Positions 18,744 through 34,230 of a DNA stretch of 50,274 bases are shown piece after piece; the stretch's first letter is position 1; each line of letters begins with the position of its first letter. Both the position numbers and the translations under genes were made by a program. The notes under the pieces are model-generated. The model saw nothing but the letters and a program-made list of their open reading frames with translations, did no database searches and was not told the origin of the DNA. This DNA comes from Pseudomonadota bacterium. Its GTDB lineage: Bacteria > Pseudomonadota > Alphaproteobacteria > SHVP01. The DNA lies in contig JADFIH010000006.1 of assembly GCA_022566715.1 (NCBI GenBank), positions 1-50,274 of the forward strand, given 5' to 3'.

Positions 18744-19392
18744 AGTGATGCGGCGGATGAAATCCGGCGATGCTGTCCTTCAGGAGGGCCCGGAAACTCG
18801 GGCGCGACTTGACGCGGGCGTACCAGTCCTTCGCGGCGCCGTGCGAGTCCCAGGGTACGTCCCCCAGGTAGTCGACGCAGGAGAGTTGCGCCGCCGCCGC
18901 GATGTCGGCCAAGCTGAAATCGTCCCCGGCCAGCCAGTTCCGCCGGTCCGCGAGGTAGGCGATGTAATCCAGGTGGTAGCCCACGTTTTGCCGCCCGGCG
19001 CGCATGGCGTCCGAATTCGGTTCGCCCATGTTCATGAAGCGCTTGAGCACTTTTTCGTCGACGAGGTTTTGCGTCACCTCGGCGTAGAACTTGAGGTCGA
19101 ACCAGGCGACGAGGCGGCGGGTTTCGGCGCGGCTGCGTGCATCGGGGCCCAACAGGGTCTCGGCCGAAAAGGTTTCGTCGAGGTATTCACAGATGGCCCC
19201 GCTTTCGGAAAGCGCCGTGCCATCGGGCTCGACCAGGACGGGGACCTGGCCCGCCGGATTGAGGCCTAGGAATTCGTCGCGGCGCTCCCAGAACTTCTCG
19301 AACTTGAGCTCGAAGTCGAGCTCCTTCTCGGCCAGCACGATGCGCACCTTGCGGCTAAACGGGCAAAGCCAGAAATGATGGAGCGTGCGCAC
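18724..19392 (-). CDS. Glutathione S-transferase family protein
   Basis: [22 protein letters not shown]...[30 protein letters not shown]. Confidence 0.92.
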   Translation of the reverse strand: MRTLHHFWLCPFSRKVRIVLAEKELDFELKFEKFWERRDEFLGLNPAGQVPVLVEPDGTALSESGAICEYLDETFSAETLLGPDARSRAETRRLVAWFDLKFYAEVTQNLVDEKVLKRFMNMGEPNSDAMRAGRQNVGYHLDYIAYLADRRNWLAGDDFSLADIAAAAQLSCVDYLGDVPWDSHGAAKDWYARVKSRPSFRALLKDSIAGFHPPHHYADLDF

Positions 19393-19460
19393 GGAGGCCG
19401 ACTGTATCGCATGGCATGGCGCCCGAACAGGGGCGCGGGCGCGGGCGCCCCGGCCTTCGC

Positions 19461-24010
<4,550 letters not shown>

Positions 24011-24014
<4 letters not shown>

Positions 24015-25468
24015 GATGCGATCGCGATCGGGTCGGTGTCTTCCTTTTCGCCCGAGAGCTTGGCCTGCAGGTAGCGATGCATGGACACGGCCGCGTCCCG
24101 GCCATCGCGGATGGCCCAGACGACGAGCGCCGCGCCGCGCACAATGTCGCCGGCGGCGAAGACGCCATCGAGGTTCGTCATCATCGTCCGGTAGTCGATG
24201 TGCAGGGTGCCCCAACGCGTCACGCCAAGCTCGGGTTCATCGAACAAGGCAGGCAGGTCCTCGGGATCAAAGCCGAACGCCTTGATCACCATGTCGGCCT
24301 GTACCTCGTGGCTCGAGTCGGGCACCACTTCGGGTGTCTGGCGGCCCGTCGCATCGGGCGCCCCCAGGCGGATCTTGACGGACCGCACGGCCCGCACCGC
24401 CTCGTCCCCAAGAAAGGCTTCCGGCGCCGTGAGCCAGACGAACTCAACGCCCTCCTCCTCGGCATGGGTGACCTCGCGCATCGAGCCCGGCATGTTCCGG
24501 CGGTCGCGCCGATAGAGGCATTTGACGGACCTGGCCCCCTGGCGCACGGCCGTACGCACGCAGTCCATGGCGGTGTCGCCGCCGCCGATGACGACCACCG
24601 ACTTTCCCTTGGCGTCGAGAATCCCTGAATCGAAATCCGGCACCGCATCGCCCAATCCCGTTCGGTTGGACGCGGTCAGGAACGTCATGGCCTGGAATAT
24701 GTTCTTGAGACCACCGCCGGGGAGTGGAATATCGCGGTCCTTGTAAACCCCCGTGGCAAGGACGACCGCGTCGTGCCGTGCGCGCAGCTCGGCCAGGGTT
24801 CCATCGCGGCCAACTTCAAAACCCTTGTGGAACACGATGCCGCCCTGCTCCAGCAACTTCGCCCGGCGCTCGACGATGTGCTTTTCGAGTTTGAAATTGG
24901 GGATGCCATAGACCAGCAGGCCGCCCACGCGGTCGTAGCGGTCGTAGACATGAACCTCATAGCCCTTGCGGCGCAGTTCCTCGGCCGTCGCGAGGCCGCC
25001 CGGGCCCGCCCCGATGATGCCCACCGACTGCCCGCGTTCGGCCGCCGGCGTCAGGGGTTTGACCCATCCTTTGTCCCAGGCGGTATCGGTGATGTATTTT
25101 TCCACCGAGCCGATGGTCACCGCTTCGAAACCCTTTTCGATGACGCAGTTGCCTTCGCAAAGCCGGTCCTGGGGGCAGATACGGCCGCAGATCTCAGGCA
25201 TGTTGTTGGTGGCCGACGATATCTCGTAGGCCTCCTCCAGCCGCCCCTCGGCGGTCATGAGAAGCCAGTCCGGAATGTTGTTACTGAGCGGGCAGTGAAT
25301 CTGACAAAACGGTACGCCGCATTGCGAGCAGCGGCTGGCCTGCTCCACGGCCTTGGCCTCGGCGTACTCGCTGTAGATTTCATCGAAATCGCGCGCGCGC
25401 TGACTGGCGTCCCGCTTTCCGGGCATCTCCTGCTCGATCTCGATAAATCTCAAGGCACGCGGCGACAT
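24011..25468 (-). CDS. gltD: Glutamate synthase small subunit
   Basis: RCSQCGVPFCQIHCPLSNNIPDWL, GAGPGGLATAEELRRKGYEV; overlaps gltB. Confidence 0.96.
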
Positions 25469-25779
25469 CTGATTGCTAACCAAACTGTTGGAGGGAAGGC
25501 TTGTGGCCCCGGCCAAAGGATCGGCCAAAGGGCTCGACCCCAACCAAGCTTGCTCAATAATACGCGAGACGGCCTTCCCGCGCGAGCGAAAACCGCATTA
25601 TAGGTCACTTGTACTGTCCTATATTAAGAATACCCCGCCGGTCCTTAGAATCTCTCTAAGATTTGCCAGAATACCACCGAATAACTAGGGCCGATATGGG
25701 TATAAGTTCGGGGTTTGTCGTGAATCCTCAATGTGTTAAGCAGAAGCCCGCGCGACGTACGGTGGCACTAACCCCATAA

Positions 25780-26616
25780 ATGCCCCTATTGCAGCTCTTC
25801 GTCCTGGCGGCGGTCCAGGGCATTACCGAGTTTCTGCCCGTGAGCTCGTCGGGCCATCTCGTCCTTGTTCCCGCGGTCACGGGCTGGCCCGACCAGACCC
25901 TGATCATCGATACGGCGGTGCACGTCGGCACCCTGGGCGCCGTCCTCATCTACTTTTGGCGCGACATGGGGTCGATGCTGAGCGGCCTTTGGCGCCTCCC
26001 GCGCGGCCGGGAGAACCCGGGTGCGCGCTTGTTCGGGCTCCTCGTCCTGGCCACCATACCGGTCGTCATCGTGGGTGGCCTGGTCAGCTATTTCGGCGTC
26101 GACGAGGCGCTGCGCAGCGTTCAGGTCATCGGCTGGACGACCCTGGGCTTTGGTATCGTGCTCTTCCTCGCCGACCGTTTTTTCATGACGATCCGCCGGC
26201 TCGAACAAATGCCCGTAAGCGGCGCGATCGCCATCGGCCTTGCTCAGGTCCTCGCCCTGGTCCCCGGGACCAGCCGGTCGGGCATCACGATGACCGCCGC
26301 GCGGGTTCTCGGGTTCGAGCGGCGGGACGCGGCCCGTTTTTCGATGCTGATGTCGATCCCGGCGATTGCCGCGGCGGGCGTCCTCAAGGGAGTCGAACTC
26401 TATCGGGAAGGCAATGCGCAGATGACCGGCGACGCCGTCATCGCGGCGATGCTGTCCTTCGGGATCGCGATCGTGTCCATCGCCGCCCTGATGGCTTGGT
26501 TGCGGCGGGCGAACTTCACCCCCTTCGTGGTCTACCGGATCGGCCTCGGGGTTGGGCTGCTGGTCTGGGTCTACTTTTTTCGGGACCCCGCGCCCGTGGC
26601 GCTGCTCGGCGGTTAG
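25780..26616 (+). CDS. uppP: Undecaprenyl-diphosphate phosphatase
   Basis: LAAVQGITEFLPVSSSGHLVL, ALVPGTSRSGITMTAARVLGFER. Confidence 0.96.
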   Translation: MPLLQLFVLAAVQGITEFLPVSSSGHLVLVPAVTGWPDQTLIIDTAVHVGTLGAVLIYFWRDMGSMLSGLWRLPRGRENPGARLFGLLVLATIPVVIVGGLVSYFGVDEALRSVQVIGWTTLGFGIVLFLADRFFMTIRRLEQMPVSGAIAIGLAQVLALVPGTSRSGITMTAARVLGFERRDAARFSMLMSIPAIAAAGVLKGVELYREGNAQMTGDAVIAAMLSFGIAIVSIAALMAWLRRANFTPFVVYRIGLGVGLLVWVYFFRDPAPVALLGG

Positions 26617-27563
26617 GCGGCGCGGGGCCGGCGGTAACGCGCGAGATATTCAGGCACGACGCTCTCGACCGGCGTGGCTTCGATTCCGAGGTCGGCGAGC
26701 GTCGCCGCGCCTTCCGAGACCACGTTGTCGAGTTCGAGAAGCCTCAACTGGTCGACCGTGATGGGCGCGCCGGGCACCAGTTGGATGAACGCGGCGTGCA
26801 GCCGCGCCAGCCTGAACGGATAGGGCACGAGCCCGCGGCGGCGGCCCGTATAGCGCAGCACCCGTTCCATGATCTCCCGGTAGCTCAGGACCTGGGGGCC
26901 CCCGAGCTCATAGGTCTTGCCGGCGCTGGCCGGATCGGCCAGGACCCGCCGGATGGCGTCGGCCACATCCCCCACGTAGACCGGCTGAAATCGCGTCGCC
27001 CCCGCATCGGTCAATAGCCCGTGCCCAAATAACGGCAGTACCGGCAGAATACGGGCCATCGCGGCGAAGCGGTTGAACAGGTCGTCCTCGGGGCCGAACA
27101 CCAGGCTCGGCCGGATAACGGTGGCGTCCGGAAAGGCGTCGCGCACCGCGGCCTCGCCCTTTGCCTTGCTGCGCGCGTAGTCGGCCTTCGACCCGGCTTC
27201 GGCGCCGATTGCCGAAATCTGCACCAGGCGGCTCACTCCCGTCTCGCGGGCCAGGCGCGCCACGCGCCCTGCGCCAAGGTGGTGAAGCGCGTCGAAGGTC
27301 TGACGGCCGCTCCCCTGCAGCACACCGACGAGGTTCACGGCCGCGTCGGCGCCCTCGAGGGCGGCCCGAACCGAATCATCGTCCCGCACATTGGCCTGGA
27401 TCGGAACGACCTGGCCGACATCGCCCATGGGCGTGAGGAACAGGGCGCGCTCGGGACGCCGCACGGCGGCGCGGATGCGCATGCCGTCCGCGGCAAGACG
27501 GCGCACGAGATGGCGCCCGAGGAAACCGGACGCCCCGAAGATGGTGACCAGGGTATGCGCCAT
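26613..27563 (-). CDS. Complex I NDUFA9-like / NAD(P)-binding SDR protein
   Basis: TIFGASGFLGRHLVRRLAADGMRIRAAVRRPE, FGPEDDLFNRFA; convergent with uppP. Confidence 0.85.
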   Translation of the reverse strand: MAHTLVTIFGASGFLGRHLVRRLAADGMRIRAAVRRPERALFLTPMGDVGQVVPIQANVRDDDSVRAALEGADAAVNLVGVLQGSGRQTFDALHHLGAGRVARLARETGVSRLVQISAIGAEAGSKADYARSKAKGEAAVRDAFPDATVIRPSLVFGPEDDLFNRFAAMARILPVLPLFGHGLLTDAGATRFQPVYVGDVADAIRRVLADPASAGKTYELGGPQVLSYREIMERVLRYTGRRRGLVPYPFRLARLHAAFIQLVPGAPITVDQLRLLELDNVVSEGAATLADLGIEATPVESVVPEYLARYRRPRAA

Positions 27564-27783
27564 GCCGTCGCTCTAGAATTCCGCCCGCGGACGGGATCAT
27601 CTTAACGCCACCGCCGCAAGGGCAGCCAGCCTTCCCTATCAGTGTGGGCCTTATCAGCCCGGGCACAAGAGTTTGTTAAGCCTACCGCGCGCCTAATTCG
27701 CGCGTCCGAACCCCCGACAAATAGAGTCGGCTTGAGGACTTGCGAAAGACGGCAAAACTCATTACGTGTGCCTGTCGCTTGGC

Positions 27784-27870
27784 GCCCAGGTGGCGGAATT
27801 GGCAGACGCGCTAGCTTCAGGTGCTAGTGACCTTCGGGTCGTGGAAGTTCGAGTCTTCTCCTGGGCACCA
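27784..27870 (+). tRNA. tRNA-Leu (anticodon CAG)
   Basis: GCCCAGG...CCTGGGC acceptor stem, CTAGC-TTCAGGT-GCTAG anticodon arm, long variable arm, encoded CCA. Confidence 0.95.
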
Positions 27871-27915
27871 GATCTTTCCAATATCGACCCGATCCGCCGC
27901 GAGGAGGGCTGCGCC

Positions 27916-28560
27916 ATCGCCAGCAAGCGCGTCACGTCTCTCAAGATTGAGCTGCATCAGGGCGACTTGCCGCCGGACCTCGATCTCGGAACGGCCGTCG
28001 CGATCGACACCGAAACGACCGGCCTGAGCCAATCGCGCGACCGGCTCTGCCTGGCCCAGCTCTCGGCGGGCGACGAGATCTGTCACCTCGTCCAGTTTCC
28101 GCAACCAGACGCGGGCCCGATCGAGGCGCCGAATTTGAAGGCCCTGCTCGGCGATCCGGGCGTGACCAAGCTGTTCCACTACGGCCGCTTCGACATCGCC
28201 GTGCTGGAGCGTTCCATCGGGCCGGTCAGCCTGCCGGTCTATTGCACCAAGATCGCGTCCAAGCTCGTGCGGACCTATACCGACCGCCACGGCCTCAAGG
28301 ATCTGTGCCGCGAACTGCTCGCCGTCGATCTGTCGAAAGAGCAGCAGTCCTCGGATTGGGCGGCCGCCAAGCTCACGGAGAGCCAGCTCCGCTATGCCGC
28401 CCACGACGTCCTCTACCTCCACCGGCTGCGCGAGAGGCTCGACGCAATGATCGCCCGCGAAGGCCGCACGGCCCTGGCCCAAGCGTGTTTCGACTGGTTG
28501 CCGACGCGGGTCGCGCTCGATCGTTCAGGTTGGCCGGAAGAAGATATCTTTTCGCATTAA
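27916..28560 (+). CDS. Ribonuclease D-like 3'-5' exonuclease (candidate AUC start)
   Basis: LHQGDLPPDLDLGTAVAIDTETTGL (DEDD exonuclease), FHYGRFDIAVL; no in-frame ATG/GTG/TTG between the tRNA end and the conserved N-terminus; GAGGAGG 8 nt before ATC at 27916. Confidence 0.85.
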   Translation: MASKRVTSLKIELHQGDLPPDLDLGTAVAIDTETTGLSQSRDRLCLAQLSAGDEICHLVQFPQPDAGPIEAPNLKALLGDPGVTKLFHYGRFDIAVLERSIGPVSLPVYCTKIASKLVRTYTDRHGLKDLCRELLAVDLSKEQQSSDWAAAKLTESQLRYAAHDVLYLHRLRERLDAMIAREGRTALAQACFDWLPTRVALDRSGWPEEDIFSH

Positions 28561-28731
28561 CCGAGCGAGTTACGAATTTGATTTTCTTGTAACTATTTCG
28601 CATACTGGCGCATTGTCCGGCTCCCGTGCAAGATGTAAGCCACTCTCAAGAACGATGGGCTCGAGAGTGTTGGGAGGGCACCGCGATGACGAACGCCTAA
28701 AGGCGCATCATCAGCATACCAAACTTAAGTC

Positions 28732-29718
28732 TTGAAAGATTCTAACGTGGGCGATTCGATACTGGGGGTCAAAGACCTTGCGGCCGCGCGTGCCGTGCTC
28801 AGGCGCGAAGCCGATGCCTTGCGGACCCTGGGCGAAAGCATCGACGGTTCCTTCACCGCGGCGGTCGACCTCCTTTGGCGGGTGCGCGGACGGGTGGTCG
28901 TCAGCGGCATGGGGAAGAGCGGCCACGTCGGCCGCAAGTTTGCCGCCACCCTTGCGTCCACCGGGACGCCGGCCCTGTTTGTCCATCCCAGCGAGGCAAG
29001 CCACGGCGACCTTGGCATGGTCGCGCACGAGGACGCCGTCGTCATATTGACGAATTCAGGCGAAACGCCCGAGCTGAACGACCTGGTCGGCTACGCCCGC
29101 CGCACAGGAATTCCCCTGATCACCATTTCCGGACAGGCCAAGGCCAGCCAAACCCAGGCCGCCGACGTTGCGCTCGTGCTGCCGGACGTCGAGGAGGCGG
29201 ACCCGATGGGCCTGGCGCCCACGACGTCGACGGCCATGATGATGGCGCTGGGAGATGCCCTGGCCATGGCGCTTCTGGAACGGCGCGGCTTTTCGGCGGA
29301 CGACTTCCATGCGCTCCACCCGGGCGGGCGGCTGGGCCGCAAGCTCATCAAGGTGGCGGACATCATGCACACCGGCGCCAACTTGCCCTTGATCGGCGTC
29401 GAGGCCCGCATGTCCGACGTGCTGATCGAGATGTCGTCGAAAAGTTTCGGCTGCGTCGGAATCGCCGATGCACAGGGGCTCCTCCTTGGCATCGTGACGG
29501 ACGGCGACTTGCGGCGTCACATGTCCGACGATCTTTTGACCCGGCGGGCGGGCGACATCATGACCGCCACGCCAAAGACGATCCGGCCCGGGGCCCTGGC
29601 CGCCGACGCCCTTCGGCAAATGAATTCCAGCGCCATCACCAACCTGTTCGTGGTCGACGAAAAGGGGATCGCCGGCTTGTTGCACATTCACGACCTGCTA
29701 CGGGCGGGCGTTTTATGA
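28732..29718 (+). CDS. kdsD: Arabinose-5-phosphate isomerase (KpsF/GutQ family)
   Basis: SIS domain (VVVSGMGKSGHVGRKFAATLASTGTPALFVHPSEASHGDLGM) plus CBS pair. Confidence 0.95.
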   Translation: MKDSNVGDSILGVKDLAAARAVLRREADALRTLGESIDGSFTAAVDLLWRVRGRVVVSGMGKSGHVGRKFAATLASTGTPALFVHPSEASHGDLGMVAHEDAVVILTNSGETPELNDLVGYARRTGIPLITISGQAKASQTQAADVALVLPDVEEADPMGLAPTTSTAMMMALGDALAMALLERRGFSADDFHALHPGGRLGRKLIKVADIMHTGANLPLIGVEARMSDVLIEMSSKSFGCVGIADAQGLLLGIVTDGDLRRHMSDDLLTRRAGDIMTATPKTIRPGALAADALRQMNSSAITNLFVVDEKGIAGLLHIHDLLRAGVL

Positions 29719-30395
29719 CCGCGGGCGGGAGCGCAAACCCAAGGCCGGTTCTGGCGGCGGACGGGGCGCTCGGCCTCGGTACGGTGGCCATCACGGCCGC
29801 GCGGATGAGCCCCCTTTACAGCCGTTTCGTCGGCGCCATGAAAATTCTTCTGCCCCTTACGGCGGCGGCGTTGATCGGCCTGGTCGTCGCCTGGCCGGAT
29901 GAGTCTAAGGAAGCGTCCGGATTTCGCCTCTCATTCGCCAATACCATACCCGGCGATCCCGGGGCGCCGGGTATGAGCGAAGCGCGCTATATCGGCACCG
30001 ACGCCAACAACCAACCGTTCGTCATCACGGCGGATATGGTCACGCCGGACATCAAGAACCCGAACCGCTTCCTGCTTTCGACGCTGCAGGCGGACATTAC
30101 CTTCGACAACGGCGCCTGGATGTCGCTGACGGCGCCGAGCGGCATTTACGACCGCGAAAAGCAGTTTCTGCAGCTAACGGGAAAGGTCGATATTTTCTCG
30201 GATCGGGGATTCGAATTGCACACGACGGGGGTCAGGGTGGACTTGGCGCGCAGCATGGCCGAAGGCGATCAACCGGTCCAGGCGACCGGTCCTCTAGGGG
30301 TTCTGGAAGCGAATGGCTTCCGCATCGTGCAACGGGACGAACGGTTGTTTTTCACAGGCGGCGTCAAATTGACGTCGTGGCAAGGCGGACGCTGA
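29715..30395 (+). CDS. lptC: LPS export system protein LptC
   Basis: Position between kdsD and lptA; single N-terminal TM, LptC-like domain (ADMVTPDIKNPNRFLLSTLQADI). Confidence 0.88.
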   Translation: MTAGGSANPRPVLAADGALGLGTVAITAARMSPLYSRFVGAMKILLPLTAAALIGLVVAWPDESKEASGFRLSFANTIPGDPGAPGMSEARYIGTDANNQPFVITADMVTPDIKNPNRFLLSTLQADITFDNGAWMSLTAPSGIYDREKQFLQLTGKVDIFSDRGFELHTTGVRVDLARSMAEGDQPVQATGPLGVLEANGFRIVQRDERLFFTGGVKLTSWQGGR

Positions 30396-30961
30396 TGCGC
30401 ACAACAAGAAGTCTTCCCTCCTGGCGGCCACGTTGGTTGTGGCTGATAACCCTCGTGGTCATCGCCGGTTTTGGCTGGACGGGTGAGTCGCAGGCCCAGC
30501 AGACGGGCACGAAGCGGGACCGCTTGCAGCCGATCGAAATCGAGGCGGACAACCTCGAGATACAGCAGGACAAACAACTGGCGATTTTCGCCGGCAATGT
30601 CAGGGCCGTTCAGGGCGCGCTGCGGCTGCACGCCCAGATCTTAAGGGTGCACTATCTATCCAGCGAAAACAGGACCGGCGAGGGGCAATCCATCGCGAAA
30701 ATCGACGCCATCGGAAAGGTCTTTTTCTCATCCGAAACGGAGACGGCGGAGGGCGACGAGGGCGTCTACGACGTCACGGCCGGGATCGTTACGCTGACCG
30801 GCGACGTGGTTTTGACGCGGGGCGAGAGCGTCATCCGGGGGCGCAGGATCATCCTGAATCTGGAAACGGGATTGAGTACCGTCGAGTCTGGAAATGACCG
30901 GACGGGGGGCGGAGGACGCGTGCGCGGCCTGTTCGTGCCGCAACGGAGCGACGGCCGGTAA
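30395..30961 (+). CDS. lptA: LPS transport periplasmic protein LptA
   Basis: Signal peptide; PIEIEADNLEIQQDKQLAIFAGNVRAVQG OstA/LptA motif. Confidence 0.92.
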   Translation: MRTTRSLPSWRPRWLWLITLVVIAGFGWTGESQAQQTGTKRDRLQPIEIEADNLEIQQDKQLAIFAGNVRAVQGALRLHAQILRVHYLSSENRTGEGQSIAKIDAIGKVFFSSETETAEGDEGVYDVTAGIVTLTGDVVLTRGESVIRGRRIILNLETGLSTVESGNDRTGGGGRVRGLFVPQRSDGR

Positions 30962-31048
30962 GCCGGCCGACACCCCCCTATCTAGTAGTGGAAGAGGTCC
31001 AAAATGGCAGGGATAGCGCTAGGCCGCGACAGGGGGTAACGATTTATT

Positions 31049-31825
31049 ATGCCTGAGGATCGTAACGTCGGTGGGCGCACCGGCCCTAGGCTCGTGTCCG
31101 CCAATTCCGGTCTCGTCGCCACCAGCATTGGGAAGCAATTCAAGAAGCGGCCGGTTTTGAGGGACGTAACCCTTGCCGTGCAGCGCGGTGAGGCCGTGGG
31201 TTTGCTGGGGCCGAATGGGGCAGGAAAAACGACGTGTTTCCACATCATGACGGGGTTGATATCCGCCGATTACGGCGTGATCTCGATGGACGGACACGAC
31301 ATTACCGAACTTCCCATGTACCGCCGGGCGCGCTTGGGAATCGGATACCTCCCGCAGGAGGCGTCAATTTTTAGGGGTTTGACCGTCGAACGGAATATCC
31401 GCGCCGCCATCGAAGTGGCGGAACCCGAGCGCGACAAGCGCGATGCGATCCTGGAATCGTTGCTCGCCGAGTTCTCGATCTCGCATCTCCGCCGCGCCGC
31501 GGCGCTGACCTTGTCGGGTGGCGAGCGGCGGCGCGTGGAGATTGCCCGGGCGCTGGCCTCCAAGCCGAGCTTCATGCTGCTTGACGAACCATTGGCCGGC
31601 ATCGACCCGATCGCGGTGGGCGACATTCGCGATCTCGTATCTCATCTGAAGGACCGCGGCCTGGGTGTTCTTATTACCGATCACAACGTGCGCGATACGC
31701 TCGAGATCGTGGACCGGGCGTACATTCTTCACGACGGCAGCATTCTCATGGAAGGCGCCCCGTCGGAAATCGTCGCGGACGAGGATGTCCGGCGGGTCTA
31801 CCTCGGTGAGCGCTTCAGCCTTTAG
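31049..31825 (+). CDS. lptB: LPS export ABC transporter ATP-binding protein
   Basis: [36 protein letters not shown], LptB-type [12 protein letters not shown]. Confidence 0.96.
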   Translation: MPEDRNVGGRTGPRLVSANSGLVATSIGKQFKKRPVLRDVTLAVQRGEAVGLLGPNGAGKTTCFHIMTGLISADYGVISMDGHDITELPMYRRARLGIGYLPQEASIFRGLTVERNIRAAIEVAEPERDKRDAILESLLAEFSISHLRRAAALTLSGGERRRVEIARALASKPSFMLLDEPLAGIDPIAVGDIRDLVSHLKDRGLGVLITDHNVRDTLEIVDRAYILHDGSILMEGAPSEIVADEDVRRVYLGERFSL

Positions 31826-31842
31826 CGCGGGTGGTGTGAGTC

Positions 31843-33408
31843 ATGCAACTTGGACAGAGACAGGAGCTGAGGCAGTCCCAGTCCCTGATCATGACTCCCC
31901 AGTTGCAGCAGGCCATCAAGCTGCTGCAACTCTCGCACCTCGAGCTCGCCGAGTACGTCGATCAGGAACTGGAAAAAAACCCGCTTCTGGAGCTTGCCGA
32001 CTCGGACGAGGTTGAGCGCGGCGACGGCGAAGCGGACCAACCAGAGGCGGCGGCGGCGGCCGGTGACGCGGCTGGTGACGCGGCCGTCAAGGACAGCGCG
32101 ACGTTGTCGCAAGATGAAGTCCTGCCGGGCAGCAACGACGAGCCGCTCGATGTCAATTACAGCGAGGTCTACGACGAGTCCGGACCGAGCGATGTTCCGG
32201 CGGCTCCACCGGCGCCGGCCGGCGGCGACCTTGGCGCGACCGGCTCTCGCACCAATGGGTCCGGGGGCAGCGATAGCGGCGGGAGTATTATCGAGCAGAC
32301 GGTCAGTGGCGAGATAACTTTGCACGAGCATCTGTCCACCCAACTCAGCATGGATATAACCGAACCGGTCGACCGGCTTATCGGCTTTCATTTGATCCAC
32401 ATGGTGGACGAGGCGGGTTATCTGTCCGGCGGCCTGGACCATGTGGCCGAACAGGTCGGTTGCGATGTCGCGCGGGTCGAGGCAACTCTCGCCAAACTGC
32501 AAAACTTCGACCCGCCCGGGATTTTCGCTCGTGATTTGGCCGAATGCCTTGCGCTGCAATTACGTGAGCTTGACCGGCTGGATCCGGCCATGCAGGCGTT
32601 GCTCGACAATCTCGATCTGGTGGCGCGCCATGATCAGGCCGCGCTCCTTACAAAATGCGGCGTCGACGAGGAAGACCTTGCGGACATGGTTCACGAGATC
32701 CGCGCGCTCGATCCGAAACCGGCGCAGTCGTTCACACATGAAGTAACTCAGGCCGTCGTGCCCGACGTCTTTGTTCGTCCCGGCCCCAACGGCGGCTGGT
32801 CGATCGAACTCAACAGCGACACCCTGCCGCGCGTGCTGGTGAATCAGCAATACTATGCCGAGGTGACCAAGCAGACATCGTCGCGTTCCGACAAAACCTA
32901 CATTGCCGAACAACTCAGTACCGCCAACTGGCTCGTCAAATCGTTGGAGCAGCGCGCCACGACGATTCTCAAGGTCGCGACCGAATTGGTCCGGCAGCAG
33001 GACGGGTTTCTGGCGAAGGGCATCGAACATTTGCGGCCCCTTACCCTTCGGAATATCGCCGAAGCCATCGACATGCACGAGAGCACGGTCAGCCGCGTCA
33101 CCGCCAACAAATATATGTCTACGCCGCGCGGCATCTACCAGATGAAGTATTTCTTCACCTCGGCCATTTCGTCATCCAGTGGCGGCGAGTCCCTGTCCGC
33201 CGAATCGGTGAGGCACAAGATCAGGGAGATGATCGAGACCGAAGAGATCACGGCGGTTCTGTCCGACGACAAGATCGTCGAACTTCTGCGGGAGGATAAT
33301 GTCGAAATCGCCCGCCGCACGGTGGCCAAATATAGGGAGGCCATGCGCATCCCCTCCTCCGTCAACCGGCGCCGCCTCAAAAAGTCCACAGCCTGGGAAA
33401 CTCGTTAG
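31843..33408 (+). CDS. rpoN: RNA polymerase sigma-54 factor
   Basis: QSLIMTPQLQQAIKLLQLSHLEL, RTVAKYREAMRIPSSVNRRR (RpoN box ARRTVAKYRE). Confidence 0.97.
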   Translation: MQLGQRQELRQSQSLIMTPQLQQAIKLLQLSHLELAEYVDQELEKNPLLELADSDEVERGDGEADQPEAAAAAGDAAGDAAVKDSATLSQDEVLPGSNDEPLDVNYSEVYDESGPSDVPAAPPAPAGGDLGATGSRTNGSGGSDSGGSIIEQTVSGEITLHEHLSTQLSMDITEPVDRLIGFHLIHMVDEAGYLSGGLDHVAEQVGCDVARVEATLAKLQNFDPPGIFARDLAECLALQLRELDRLDPAMQALLDNLDLVARHDQAALLTKCGVDEEDLADMVHEIRALDPKPAQSFTHEVTQAVVPDVFVRPGPNGGWSIELNSDTLPRVLVNQQYYAEVTKQTSSRSDKTYIAEQLSTANWLVKSLEQRATTILKVATELVRQQDGFLAKGIEHLRPLTLRNIAEAIDMHESTVSRVTANKYMSTPRGIYQMKYFFTSAISSSSGGESLSAESVRHKIREMIETEEITAVLSDDKIVELLREDNVEIARRTVAKYREAMRIPSSVNRRRLKKSTAWETR

Positions 33409-33620
33409 ATTTCAACGAGTTATGAGGCCTTCATCGAGGCAGATGGCGGCCACGGCGGCTTTGCCGGTGGTTGACAGCCCCAGGGGCCGTGCCTATGTTC
33501 CCCGCATCCCAGTCAGAGCGAAACTCCCGCGGCGTTCCCCGAGGCATTGAATGTGCCTGAGCCGGGCTTTAGCTTGGGTTCCCGCAGCCAGGTTCACAAA
33601 GAGGTGGTAAAGCACCAGCC

Positions 33621-34223
33621 ATGCAATTGGTGGTGAAAGGCAAGCAGATGGACGTAGGCGATGCCCTACGTGGCCATATCGAAAAGAAACTGCGCGCCGG
33701 CGTTGCAAAATATTTCGATACCGCGATCGACGCGAAGGTCGTCGTCTCGCGCCTACGGCATGGGTTCCGCACCGACTGTTCCGTCCACGTGGGCTCCGGA
33801 ATCAACGTCCAGGGCCACGGCGAAGCGGATGACGCTTACGCCAGCGTCGATTCGGCGACGACGCGGATCGAGAAACGCCTGCGCAGGTTCAAACGCCGCT
33901 TGCGCGATCACCGCAAGACCAGGTCGGGGAAATCGGTTAAAGCGCCGATGTTTATTATTGCCGCGGAAGACGAGAACGAGGAAGACTCGCAGGAGCCGCA
34001 GGAATCGGATGCGCCCGTCATCGTGGCCGAGGAAGCAACCAGCATCGAATTGCTTACGGTCGGCGAAGCGGTTATGCGGATGACCCTGGCGGACGATCCG
34101 GTTCTAGTGTTCAACAACGCCGCGCATGGCGGGCTCAATGTTGTTTTCAAGCGGGCCGACGGCAATATAGGGTGGATCGATCCTCAGTTGGCGGGTGACG
34201 AATCTTCATCAGGCAGAGCGTAG
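33621..34223 (+). CDS. hpf: Ribosome hibernation-promoting factor, long form
   Basis: MQLVVKGKQMDVGDALRGHIEKKL..., C-terminal domain ASVDS..., VFNNAAHGGLNVVFKRADGNIGWIDP. Confidence 0.94.
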   Translation: MQLVVKGKQMDVGDALRGHIEKKLRAGVAKYFDTAIDAKVVVSRLRHGFRTDCSVHVGSGINVQGHGEADDAYASVDSATTRIEKRLRRFKRRLRDHRKTRSGKSVKAPMFIIAAEDENEEDSQEPQESDAPVIVAEEATSIELLTVGEAVMRMTLADDPVLVFNNAAHGGLNVVFKRADGNIGWIDPQLAGDESSSGRA

Positions 34224-34230
34224 ATCAGGA

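Noticed and set aside
28875-29714. N-terminal part of the 506-aa ORF (28875..30395)
   Set aside because: Out-of-frame read-through of kdsD; the real product in that frame is LptC from 29715.
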